From NCBI GenBank assembly GCA_005223375.1, contig RXOD01004292.1, forward strand, positions 1 to 24,662: a stretch of DNA of 24,662 nucleotides, given 5' to 3'. Origin of the DNA: Amoebophrya sp. AT5.2 (lineage: Eukaryota > Sar > Dinophyceae > Syndiniales > Amoebophryaceae). The translations under genes were made by a program, and so were the position numbers. Under the pieces are notes generated by a model. The model was not told the DNA's origin. It ran no database searches and saw nothing but the letters and a program-made list of their open reading frames with translations. This document shows, piece after piece, positions 10,249 to 19,667 of the stretch (its first letter is position 1; each line of letters starts with the position of its first letter).

Positions 10249-13200
10249 ATGAAGTTTGGGAAGCGGTTGATGCGCGAGGGGGCGCTGCATCCGGAGGTTT
10301 CGTTTGTCGCGTACAAGGTGCTGAAAAAACAGATCAACTCCATTCTCGTCGGGTGTGCCACTCTCTCCCCTGCACAGTTATCCGACCGCCGGCGCCAGTT
10401 TGATCTCCAGGTGCGCCGCGAGGTTCTGAACAAGGTTCTGGTGTGCTGCGGCGTGTTGACGTCGCAAATCGAGGCTCAGTGCGCTAGCCTGGAGGAGAAG
10501 CTGCGGGAGTGCTTGCGGAGAGACCTCGCTTCCTCGACGAGCAGGCACGGAGGTCGTGCGGCAAGCGACGCTCCGGTCGTCCGCTCCACAGTCCACGGAG
10601 AGGACAAGGTTGATGTTGCGCATCCCGAAGACGATGGGAGTGAAAGGGCAAGTGCGATTGAGGCGGAACTGGATCAGCTGGGGCTGAAACTCGCTTTCCT
10701 CTTCGAGTATTGCATGCTGAACTGTACGGGACTGCGCAAAATCGTGAAGAAGTTCGACAAACGAGTTGTGGCTGGCTCGCGGGTCCGCGTTGACGTTGCG
10801 AAGCCGCCTGCTGCGGTAGCGCTGCTGGAGAACAAAGCGCAGCTTCGCAGCATCGCCGAGGAAGGGCTCTTGTCGCCTGGAGACGGCATAAAAATACCGT
10901 CGCGCTCGCATTTTTTAGCACGAACAACTATTGAAAATGAACAACAGAGAAGCAACCCACACGCCGACCTTTCCGACGAAGATGATGGGCGCACGTCGGA
11001 AGATGTTGATGTTGATCACGAGAAGACGAGTACCGCTCCAGGGGTCGTCGAGGAGAGGCCGGGCGCCTTTGATCATGGGCTTTCGCGCGAGTGGGCGGAG
11101 AACATAGCGCTGGTGTGGAAATTTACGCCCTGGGACCGCTTGGTGGAGGACGTCGCCCGCCTCCACGCCTGGTTCCGAAAGCACAAGCGCCTTACGGAGC
11201 AGCGCCAAAAGGACTTCCAAGCAGCGACGGCGAGGGTGGCGAAAGAGGGTGCAGCTGCTAGTACTAGCAAAAAGAGTTCGTCCTTCCTCGGGCTCTTTCC
11301 GGGAGCGCAGGCCGCGGGTTTGGGCGGTGGAGCGCGGTTGGGCGGAGCAGAAGGAACGGGAGCACCTTTTTCCCACAATGACGGTCCGCCGAGGCGCAGC
11401 ACTGCGTCGTTCTCGTCTTTTGGTAGTCTGCAAGGACTGCTGTCGGGTTCCGGAAAAGCATCGCCTTCAGGCTCGCCGGGCAGCACGCCGCTGGTCGCAA
11501 GCAGCCCGGCGGGAAGTTTGTCGAAATCCTCCAGCACCATCGGATCCGCCGACTTAGAGACGCCATTGCTTGCAAACTTCGCGAGTCCCGCCAGTGCCTC
11601 TGGCCCTCTGCAGCCGGTCCTACTACTTATACGGTTATCTACCTATCGTATCGGTTTCCATGTCTTGAACGAGCACGGCTTACAAACATATGAGAAATGG
11701 GCGGGAATGAGATGAAACTATTTGTGTTTTTTACAGATGCCGTCTTCCCCGCCGAGTCCGCATCCGCAACCGGCCTCGGGCACCTCAAGCGTTGTTCGAC
11801 AAGAGAAGGAAAATGGCTCTGGAACAATATTGCAGGGACGTGTTTGGAAGTTGCCCGCGGAACTCCAGATCCAGCTGAAGCTCCGCCTGCTGAAGCATTT
11901 CCAGATGCACCGGTCGCGCAGCGTCTGCGAACTCGACATGATCCTTCCACCCCGAGGACCTACTCCGCGAGAGGACAATGGTCACCAGTGCAATAACTGC
12001 AAACTCTCCTTGCGGTGCCACCAGGTCGTGCGCGACGGCGAAGGCCGCGGGGGAAGAATGGCTGCAGCCACCTTAAAAGATGTTGAGAAGGGCGGTGAAC
12101 AAGAAAGTGCGAAATCACACCAACGGGAATCGTCCCAGAAGCGCACGTGTGAAAAGATCAAGGCGCACTTTCAGAGCTCCGATGTCCGCGGGGGTGAGAG
12201 CGCGTCCTCGCGTGTGCCAAACCACGACGACGTGCCTGCGTCCCTCCGCTTACCGAACCCTCGTGCACAGGCAGGAGCACAGCATACGACCGACCACGCG
12301 AGAACAACATCACCAGCTCCAGCGACGTCCTCGTCGAGGACCAGTCTGCACTTGCTGCGCGCGTCCGACTTCCAAGCGACGCATGCTGCGGGGGCGCGTC
12401 GCCAGCAGACGACGAAGCGGAAGACCAGTTTGTTCGTCAACGACACACGCGTGGCGACGGTTGAGGCAGACGCGGCGGGGCTTCTGCTGCGCGGCGAACT
12501 GGATGTGGACGAGTGGCTCTCCGCCAAAGTCCTCCTTGCGCGGCTTACCGGCACCGGCGACGAGTTGACGCACGCGGCCGAGGGCGAGCGTCTGCGGGAG
12601 TTTCAGGAGGCGATAAAGGGGAGCATAAGCAGGCCGGAAAAATCGGCTGGACTGTCACCGCTCGTCTCGGATCAAATGCAAGTGGACTTCCTGCGCACGC
12701 ATTTCACGCTGGCCGACGCAAACGATTCGTCTTCCTGTCCTGGGAACAGGACAGAACAACTGGACGCCAAGTTCCAGTACGTAACGGTCGAAGAACAAGC
12801 CCAGTACCAATTACAAGTAGTGAGAACTACAACAGATGAAGTAGAAGCAAAAGGCGATGCGCAGCAGCGGCCGTTGAGCAGAGAGAGCACCGGCGATGAA
12901 ATTCTTACTGGAGAAAAACGCGACGAGATTGAAAACGAGATTGACGGCGGCGCAGCGGCAGCACGGAAGGCCTCTACTTCGCGAGCGGCGGCAGCAAATC
13001 CGGACGAACGTGGGGCTACTCGTACGCATACGCTCCACAACGTCACCAAGAACAAGAACTTCGTGCAGGAATCGTTGGAGCTACCCTTCGTGTTTGTGCG
13101 GATAGGCGATGCGACGGGGAGTCATACAAGTGCTTCGTCATCTTCTCCTTGCGCGGCTGTGTTGGAAGAGCTCGCGCAGTGGCTGACGCAAAACGGCGAG

Positions 13201-14148
13201 GAGCTGCACAATTTCCACCTGCGGAGGCATGCTGCGATCGAGTTCGCGAAACTGAAGCACTGCACTCCCGCCATTGAGCAGGGAAGCGGGCTGGAACTGG
13301 TCCCATTCAGTCTCCACCGCGACGACCAAGGAGGCGCTCCTTCGTCCTCGTCTTGCACATCTGTGCACGGATCAATTTTGGGGCGCTACACCGACGAACT
13401 GCTGCGGCGCTGCGGCGTCCCCGGTTCGGCATCGCCGCCAAGATCGGACAGCAAGGAGTTCTTTTCCCTCCCGGGTCGCGTTCTTTTCCCACCCGGCTCG
13501 CCACGGCCAGATCAGTCGGAATTCCCGAAGAAACCAAGCGAGTTACTGCGCGATGACGTTGACGTCCGCGGCAACAAGAACGAGAGGACAGCTGCACTCC
13601 TGGATGACGAAGGAAAGACAGAAACTACAGCCCGCTTTCCACCTGTTTCCGACAACCAAGTGGAACCACTGCGACCGCCCGCTTTGGCAGTGGCAGCGGA
13701 GCAAACGGGAAATGGCGAGAAAGACAGCAACATGAAAATGTATCCACCGGAGGACGAAGCATCGATCATCCAAGTCGATCCGAAGACCTATCTCAGCAAC
13801 GAGCGAACGTATTTTCGTTATTTGCACATGGCGCTCCTGCTGTCCGTGACTTCTGTCGTTCTGTTGCGGTTTCCGGGGACCTTCCTGGTGCAGACCACCA
13901 GCACGCGGGCGTGCGCCTTCGTGCTCGCGGGGCTGGCGTTCTTCGTCGTGGTGTGGAGCTACTGGCTCTTCGAAAAGAGACTGCTGCTGCTTGCGGCCGG
14001 CGCGGCGCCGGGAGAGCGGCCAAACCACCGATGGTACGTGGCACACTACCACAAATGCGGCCGCGACCACGCCGGAGGCCCAGAAGTCATCGCCGCCACA
14101 CTCCTGGCCGGTTTCAGTGCGTGCTGGTTGGTCCACCTCTTCCTGTGA
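10249..14148 (+). CDS. SPX-VTC-DUF202 protein, vacuolar transporter chaperone type, 2 exons
   Basis: VTC complexes make polyphosphate from ATP and pass it into acidocalcisomes or vacuoles; SPX domains sense inositol pyrophosphates. Exons are 10249-11616 and 11737-14148, phase 0, with a GTCCTA donor and TTTTTTACAG acceptor (1259 aa, longer than the usual 700-900). The N-terminus MKFGKRLMREGALHPE, then YKVLKKQI, and near residue 175 RKIVKKFDKR, are classic SPX marks. RVWKLPAELQIQLKLRLLKH (about 491-510) matches the opening strand and helix of the VTC polymerase fold, and FHLRRHAAIEFAKL may match its late basic motif. The catalytic Lys/Arg and Glu-x-Lys strands are hard to place, and low-complexity inserts break the domain. 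The C-terminus has the DUF202 signature PKTYLSNERTYFRYLH (about 1140) and three membrane segments (about 1150-1170, 1181-1201, 1240-1259). SPX and DUF202 are sure; catalysis is not. Confidence 0.85.
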
Positions 14149-14742
14149 CATCAACTGTCGCACTCTCACTCCTGTCGTCCTGATCCGATGCTAAGTGCAG
14201 AACAAGTAAAAAAGTCGTCTTTCTTCAGGCCCTTTGCTGCTGCTAAGTACCGTCTTTCACTTTCGGACCGCCGCGAGGCCCGTGATGCACCAGAGAGGGT
14301 ACTTTGACCATATTTTGCGACAACCTTCTGCTCTGGGGATGGAAACTAGACAACACACAGAAAAGACGCCTAAGGTGACAGTAAGAGGTGTTTGGTACTG
14401 GTTGCCGTGAGCGTGAGGGGAGATTCTGCAAATTGCGCTTTTTCTACCGTTATTCACGTTGGAATATTAAAAACCAGCAGCAAGAACTGACGGTCTTCTT
14501 TGGATTTTAGTCGACGACTTCGAAGTAGACCTTCAGACTCACTTCTCATGTACTAGAACTACTAGCGTGCAGCAGACAATGCCTTCCACGACGGCGTCTA
14601 CAAGGAGGAACAAGCCGAAGCCTACGTCTATTCCGAGCCCTCAGCTGGAACTTTTTTGACGAGCTCGACATCAAGGACGAGAGGGAAGCCTGACAATCAC
14701 GTATAGCTCGGCGGCAAAGTAGCTGCAGTAGGAATCAATAGG
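14149..14742 (+). other. Interval with an unassigned coding-like exon (14573-14706)
   Basis: After the VTC stop, most of this 594-base stretch is unremarkable. At 14573-14706 a frame following GCGTGCAG reads DNAFHDGVYKEEQAEAYVYS and continues to a TAG at 14704, with codon use like the real exons here. It enters in phase 1. It could be a tail exon of the VTC gene: a GTGCGT donor at 14117 (phase 1), an 18-nt microexon 14230-14247 ending at GTACCG, then this exon would give a read-through with an altered third membrane segment. It could also be a separate small gene, or chance. Confidence 0.3.
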
Positions 14743-15369
14743 ATGGGGAACTACATTTACAGCGGTGCCTCTGCCTCGACGGCATACTCCAGGCTGTACT
14801 GCGCCTGCCTCGACCCGCTGGGTGAGAAGAAGCGGCTGAAGAACGAAACGCAGTGCGTGTTCGGCATGGATCTGGATTACTCCGGCAACGTCCTGGCAGT
14901 GGAGGTCGGCTCGTTTGCACACGAAGCGGGGTTGCAAAAGGCCGATCGCGTGGAGCGGATCGACGACGAAGATTTTAGGGAGGTTGGGGGCGAAGCGAGA
15001 AAAGTGCTCGTGGTCGAATTCGTGCGGAATGGAGTGCCCATGGAGACGGAAATTGTTGGCACCCTCATGTCCCGCACGGTAAGTGCTAAGTGAAATTGGG
15101 GGGGAGGTCTGCGGGGCCCCCTTTGGTTGTCCTCGAAAGAGGTTAGCAATATGAGCAGAAAAGCTGCTATCCGGGGTCGGCAAGACTGGTACCCGCCTAC
15201 AGCTGACAAGGAATCGCCACCCTAGGCGCCATATTTTGACCTGCTTTCACACCTTATCACCATTCGAGTCAGAGGCTGTTAACGATTTCCGTCTCCATGT
15301 AGTCATGGGCGCAGGGGCCACTGCCTTGACGCTGAGGATGAGGAAGTTGTACTTTTTGTGTCTAAGAAA
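14743..15369 (+). CDS. Small PDZ-like protein, intron carries a repeat
   Basis: The ATG at 14743 opens MGNYIYSGASASTAYSRLYC, then a region resembling a PDZ core: CVFGMDLDYSGNVLAVEV, SFAHEAGLQKADRVERIDDE and VLVVEFVRNG (the hydrophobic strand, AGLQKADRV turn and V-x-F strand are in order). It is short for a PDZ (about 90 residues). Glycine at position 2 and Cys20/Cys22 would allow lipid anchoring, but Tyr6 is not typical for myristoylation. Exon 1 ends at 15078 before GTAAGTG (phase 0); without splicing the frame stops at 15093 (116 aa). After the intron, a phase-0 exon 15337-15369 (DEEVVLFVSKK) ending in a GTATGT donor is plausible; a later exon would then follow, perhaps after CTGTCAG near 15500. 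The end given here is the last base of that exon. The C-terminal structure is uncertain. Confidence 0.55.
15039..15299 (+). repeat. Inverted copy of exon sequence inside the same gene's intron
   Basis: Exon bases 15039-15069 (coding around PMETEIVGTLM) recur in reverse complement at 15270-15299. Fifteen bases, CATGGAGACGGAAAT, are identical (15039-15053 against 15285-15299) and the homology continues with several changes. The introner-like copy B lies between the arms. In RNA the arms could pair across the donor site at 15079. Confidence 0.75.
15079..15245 (-). mobile_element. Introner-like repeat, copy B (in PDZ-like gene intron)
   Basis: Reverse-complement match to 5457-5626 over about 170 bp, including the exact 20-mer at 15219-15238. 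Here the repeat end supplies the donor itself: the exon base before it is followed at once by GTAAGTGCTAAGTG, the inverse of the CACTTAC end of copy A. So the element has been able to sit in introns in both directions, and in this one provides the 5' splice site. Confidence 0.8.
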
Positions 15370-15549
15370 GTATGTTTAGTAAGGCGACTTGCCGCAGCGC
15401 CACGGTTGAAGATGCAGTTGCAGAAGACTTCATAACATCAAAATATATGTGGCCGTAGCGGTGGCGACGGATATACTTACTTACATCCAACCGCTGTCAG
15501 ACCGCCCTCATACACATACAACAAGTGATAAAGTAGCCACACCCCTATA

Positions 15550-15771
15550 ATGAGCAGCTCCGCCAAACGCAAACGCAAACCCCTAGTAAAGGAGTTTGCG
15601 CACGGAGTCGTCTTCTTCATCGATCAGGGAATGCCTCCACAGTCAGTTTGATGAGACGGGATGCATTCTTCTCCCTCGCCGAGGAGCAGAGTGTCGGAAA
15701 AAAAGCAACAAATAATTGAATTGACCGAAGCCTCTGCCCCCGAGAAGCGCAAGCCGAAATTTGGCTTATAA
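15550..15771 (+). CDS. Possible small basic protein, 2 exons
   Basis: An ATG at 15550 opens MSSSAKRKRKPLVKEFAHGV with FFIDQGMPPQ after it. The frame then meets two TGA codons, but a GTCAGT donor at 15642 and an AGCAG acceptor ending at 15689 would remove both in phase and continue VSEKKQQIIELTEASAPEKR to a TAA at 15769 (57 aa). KRKRK would suit nuclear import. The 48-nt intron is much shorter than the others in the window. The N-terminal part could also be an exon of the neighbouring PDZ-like gene. No family recognised. Confidence 0.3.
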
Positions 15772-15859
15772 GGGGACGCTCTCGAACGAGCAAAAGAATT
15801 TTCAGACGAAGCATGTTTGTTCGGCTCTGAACCGGAAGTGCTGTGTTGAAGTGGAGAGC

Positions 15860-16084
15860 ATGTCCTCTGATAGTGTTTTCGAGTGTAAGATTGACACCTT
15901 CAATCTTTTTGACGTGCGCGACCTGGACATTCATAGTATTCTCCCAACTCGTGTGGAGTCGGGCCGAAAAATACCCGTAGCGCCCATTGCCGCCGAACCG
16001 CGCGCCCGGACGCGGTCCGCACTAGATCTCTATCGCCAGTCTCGACCCCATGGGCACCGTTTAATCACGTACAACGAACTATGA
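15860..16084 (+). CDS. Weak small ORF overlapping the next start
   Basis: From the ATG near 15860 a frame reads MSSDSVFECKIDTFNLFDVR and runs about 74 codons to a TGA that overlaps the ATG at 16081 by three bases. Codon use in the first half is exon-like. It may be an upstream exon of the following gene: CGCCAG at 16034-16039 would place the later part in frame with 16081. No family recognised. Confidence 0.25.
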   Translation: MSSDSVFECKIDTFNLFDVRDLDIHSILPTRVESGRKIPVAPIAAEPRARTRSALDLYRQSRPHGHRLITYNEL

Positions 16085-19000
16085 GCGTCGACTCCGCGAT
16101 TCCGCGCACCCAAGAACACGGTATCGCCTCGGTAGCCGCCACGCAGTCACCGCAGCAGAAAACGGAGCCAAACGGGCGCGAAACCGCAGGCGGCAGCAGT
16201 AGCTCCAGCTCCGCGATCCCCGAGAAAGCAGGTTCGATGGGACCACCCGCAGCAGGGACAAGCCCCAGCCGTTCCAATCATGGCGTATGGCGGAGCCGCA
16301 GTCGCGCGTGCGTCGGGTACTGGTACCGGGTTGCGGATGCAATCACGTACATCGCAAGGGAGAAGGTGGTGCTGGATGCCTGCGGCCTTCTGGTGATGGG
16401 CCTCGCGGACGAATCTGCTGCACCGAACGCCGCGAGAACATCGAACCGGCCGGGAACAGAATACACGGGCGGGGGAAGCAGCATCAGAATTCCACTGCCG
16501 TCGGATATCCTGAGCGCACTGAACGCACACCAAGCCGGCGCGAACGCGCGGAGAGCAGTGTGGTAAATCTGTGCGTACCAGTTTACTTAAGCGAAAATAT
16601 AAGATGCGGGTTCTGCCGCGAAATCGGTCGACCTGCGCGTGCGCTGCCGCTTTTTAACAGTCGACTGACAATGACATTCATCCCATAGCATAGGTGGACA
16701 AGAGCACCGAAACCGATGGAGGTGGAGTTGTGGATAAAAGAAATATAGGCGACCCAAAAAATCAAAAATAGCATGACCATGATCGATCAGGACACTTTGC
16801 TCCCAAGAGCGTTTCGGCGGCATGACCTTGTTCGCTTTTTCCTCTTTTCCGGGGGCGGCCGGCGAGCTCGAATGCAAGCGGGGCGGGCAGCGGGAGTTTC
16901 GGGTGCGCAAGGGCGGCGGACTGCAGCACCTCGGCTGCGCCGGGGGCCCCATCCCCGTCGTCCTGGGGACAAAAGCACTGGAACTGCAGGTGGACCTCGC
17001 TCCCCGCGATCCTATGCGTTCGGGCGCAGCCCTGCTTTACCGCCATAATATCCATCGGCGAACCACGTCAGCCGATCACTCGGAGATCGATGAGCCATAA
17101 AATAGCGTGGTGATAATATCCTAGGATGGGAACACGAAATGTGAGGGCTGCCGGACCCTCGTGGTCCTCGAGCGATCGCGCGTTAGGATCGCTTTGAAGC
17201 GAGAGAAACAGCGAGTAGAGGAGGCCGACGCGCATTCCTTGCTGGGGTCTGTTTCTCGAGGACAATGCCGAGCCTTCGCGGCTCATAGCGACCCAATGAC
17301 ATGAGGAAATCCCCTTTGCGGCGCGGCCTCAATCTTTCCTGAAGCAATGCTAAGGTAAGCTGCTGTACCTCTACGTGCGCCTGACGTTCACGTTGTCGTC
17401 CTGATATTTATGCAACGGCTGCGCTCCTCTTTTTATAGATGCCGCGGCGTCGTTCGTGCAGGTGAATGTTACCGGCAACCTTGTCTTTCCGGATCATGCG
17501 GAAACAAACTTCCGGAGTAAGACAACTACCTCCCGGCAGTCGGCGTCGAGGGGAAGTGGAGACTCCGAGGCTTTCAACAACGAGAATCATGCGGCAACGA
17601 CATCGAGCAATATCTTGCGTGGTGGCGGGCGGCAGCTGGCTCCGGGCAGTACCAAGGAGGAGCTGCAGAATGCGCCCGTGGAGGTTGTAGGTCCCCCTGG
17701 TGGGATAGGTACTGGCTACACTTACACGCAAAAGCCGCAACCCGAGGCAGGAGGCGGCACGGACTCGACGAATGGGCAACTCTACCCCGGCACATCGAAT
17801 CTGTCGACGGCGGACTCGTTGGTTACAACCGGAGCGCAAGAACTACAACGACAGCAACATCGAGCCGCGCAGCCGCCCCAGAAGAGGCAGCTGGCGTTCT
17901 TCTGCGCCACGATGTCGCGGCGGTCCCAGCATCGCGACATGGAGAGGCGGAAGGAGGCCGTCAAGCGCGCCGCCATCGTGCCGTTAAACGAGAGCTATCA
18001 GCAGGTGTTCGCGCCGGAAGAGGGGGTCTCGCTCCCTACGCTGAGTCCGCAAGACAGCGGCGAATTCGAGTGTCTGGGGGACGTGAAACAGTTGCCGGAG
18101 TGGCGGCTGTATGACCTCAGCCTCGCCAAGATGCTGGGCGAGACCGGGCTGCGCCAGAAATCCTTCCACACGGCACAGCAGTTCGTCGGGTTCGCAAACG
18201 CCGTCTTCGTGCTGGGGGACATGCCCCTCACCGCGACAGGGTAGACCGATTGCTGCTGCACCTACATATGTGCAGATTTATTTTAGTTTTCCCCAGATGG
18301 ACGATCAATGATTGATTTGCACAACAACTCACATCTTCAACTACGCAGCTACATCAAGAAGTTCTCGGGACCGGCGGAGGTTGGCGGTTCGGCGGAGCAG
18401 ATGGTGGCGCGATGTTTTCAGTACCCGGGCGACCGCTCGCAGAGCCATGATTATGTACCGGCGATCTTGTGCAAGACCGACACCCTGGTGCTAACCTACA
18501 AGCAAGGAACCGCGTACGCAGTTGGCATATTCGAAATACCTGGCTAGAAGATCGTTGGGGAGGATGAAGATGAAGAAGATGTAGATGATGCAAAAGTTCT
18601 AAGTTTTTCTTGATGCGGTCCTGCATATGCAACAGCATCTTCCGAAGCTACTTTGTGTATTAATTGAGGTTCAGGCGCTGGGTTTAGCACGGGGACCAGA
18701 TTATGTGTTCCACGGGGCGACTTCTCCGTGGGCTAACTATCCTTGCCCCTCGGGGGCCGAAGAGGAAGAGGTATGGGAATAATTTGATGAATATCGTGAT
18801 AGATAATTAAAGAATAGTTTATTCTGACGGGCGCAGCCAGAGAACCAAACAACCACGGCCCAGGTTCGTGGGTCTGGTAACCGTAGCCGGCTCTCTGCTC
18901 GTCAGACATCAATATGATGCATCTCTACCGTTCACTGAAGATTTCCATTTTCATTTAATCTGCGCCGTCGACAGGGACAGCTAAACTTCGACGAGAGCTC

Positions 19001-19223
19001 CCTCAGTGGAGGAGCGCAACACCGTGAAAAGCGTAAGGGTATCCAGAAGCGCAAGCGCTCTGGTTTACTTATACATAGTACGGCGTGAAAAGTTTTTTAT
19101 CTCAAGTCTATTGTGGAAACAGGAAGTAAACCAACTCCTGCCCACGTGCAGAAATCAAACAATTAATTTATAAGACGACATGCCGCGGCAGGAGATGACT
19201 ACGTGATCAAGATCGTCGAGTAA
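16081..19223 (+). CDS. Unrecognised protein, 8 proposed exons, 611 aa
   Basis: Exons proposed: 16081-16562, 16791-16989, 17125-17140, 17439-18240, 18349-18454, 18675-18770, 18975-19077 and 19192-19223 (TAA). Phases agree throughout and the sum is 1836 nt. Donors are GTAAAT, GTGGAC, GTGAGG, GTAGAC, GTACCG, GTATGG and GTACGG (or GTATCC at 19039). The N-terminus is Ser/Gly/Gln-rich. A hydrophobic stretch follows (KVVLDACGLLVMGLADE), then GGMTLFAFSSFPGAAGELEC, a Ser/Thr/Gly-rich linker, and a conserved-looking core (WRLYDLSLAKMLGETGLRQK, FVGFANAVFVLGDMPLTATG, GPDYVFHGATSPWANYPCP). The end is short and basic, then DDYVIKIVE. The third exon is a 16-nt microexon; if instead the exon is longer (17125 on), it reads NTKCEGCRTLVVLERSRVRI with a CxxC pair and ends at a TGA at 17302. 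The start is the first ATG of the frame. No known family; membrane segments are doubtful. Confidence 0.5.
18824..18905 (+). ncRNA. Structured 82-nt hairpin inside an intron
   Basis: Within the intron 18771-18974, CTGACG (18824-18829) pairs with CGTCAG (18900-18905). Inside, GCAG-AGAG-CC pairs with GG-CTCT-CTGC with small bulges. A terminal stem ACCAcGGCCCA / TGGGTCTGGT (18852-18878) closes a six-base loop, GGTTCG. The triplet ACA follows the base of the stem directly. This could be an intronic small RNA such as an H/ACA-type snoRNA, a small palindromic element, or an RNA structure that acts in splicing. It is not a tRNA. No U6, U2 or spliced-leader match was seen. Function is unproven. Confidence 0.4.
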
Positions 19224-19667
19224 GTGGGACGCCGTATCAGTCGCCGCTCGGTGATAACAAGTGCAGCGGCAGCGCGATCGATAAAGTACATACGTTAGAT
19301 AGATGTATAGAGGATCAGAAAATCCTTGGACCAAATCGCAGAAGTTCTTCGGACACGAGATCTAGTATCATTCGGCCGCTCCCGCTGCCGCTCGCGCTCA
19401 ACTGTTCTGCCTGGCCGTGTCAACCGATCCTCTCCGAAGGCTGCTTGCAGTGCAGCTGCAGCACCTCTCTGCCTCTGCGTGTTCGGCGCCTTGTTTTTTA
19501 CATTGACGAACGACGCGCAATAATGTAGTTACATCAGCGAGACAACGACGTACGACAGCTGCGACAACTGGAATCAATGATTGATTTCGTATTCGAAAGA
19601 GTCTATCGGTTTCGGTAGATAGAATTCGTCATTGTGGTCGGGACGATACGTATACGATAAGGTAAGG
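19224..19667 (+). other. Intergenic interval before the CHORD gene
   Basis: No frame here reads like the exons around it. A plus frame at 19326-19520 (Arg/Ser/Cys-rich) has no supporting motif. The interval probably holds the 3' end of the preceding transcript and the leader of the CHORD gene. The bases AAGGTAAGG just before the ATG at 19668 resemble a splice donor, but splicing there would remove the start. Confidence 0.4.

Noticed and set aside
13543..14169. Minus-strand frame of 208 codons opposite the VTC C-terminus
   Set aside because: Mirror of the well-supported VTC exon; Arg/His-rich without motifs.
17302..17304. In-frame TGA between two open stretches, as if TGA were read as an amino acid
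   Set aside because: The VTC and CHORD genes here end in TGA, so TGA is a normal stop; an unread intron or exon end explains it better.
18881..18901. CCGTAGCC followed by GGCTCTCTGCTCG, recalling the dinoflagellate spliced leader
   Set aside because: Only the first eight bases match the leader and no GT donor follows at the right place; an eight-base match is expected by chance in a window this size. It is better explained as part of the intronic hairpin.
18824..18905. tRNA gene
   Set aside because: The GGTTCG loop recalls a T-loop, but the anticodon and acceptor arms of a tRNA cannot be drawn.
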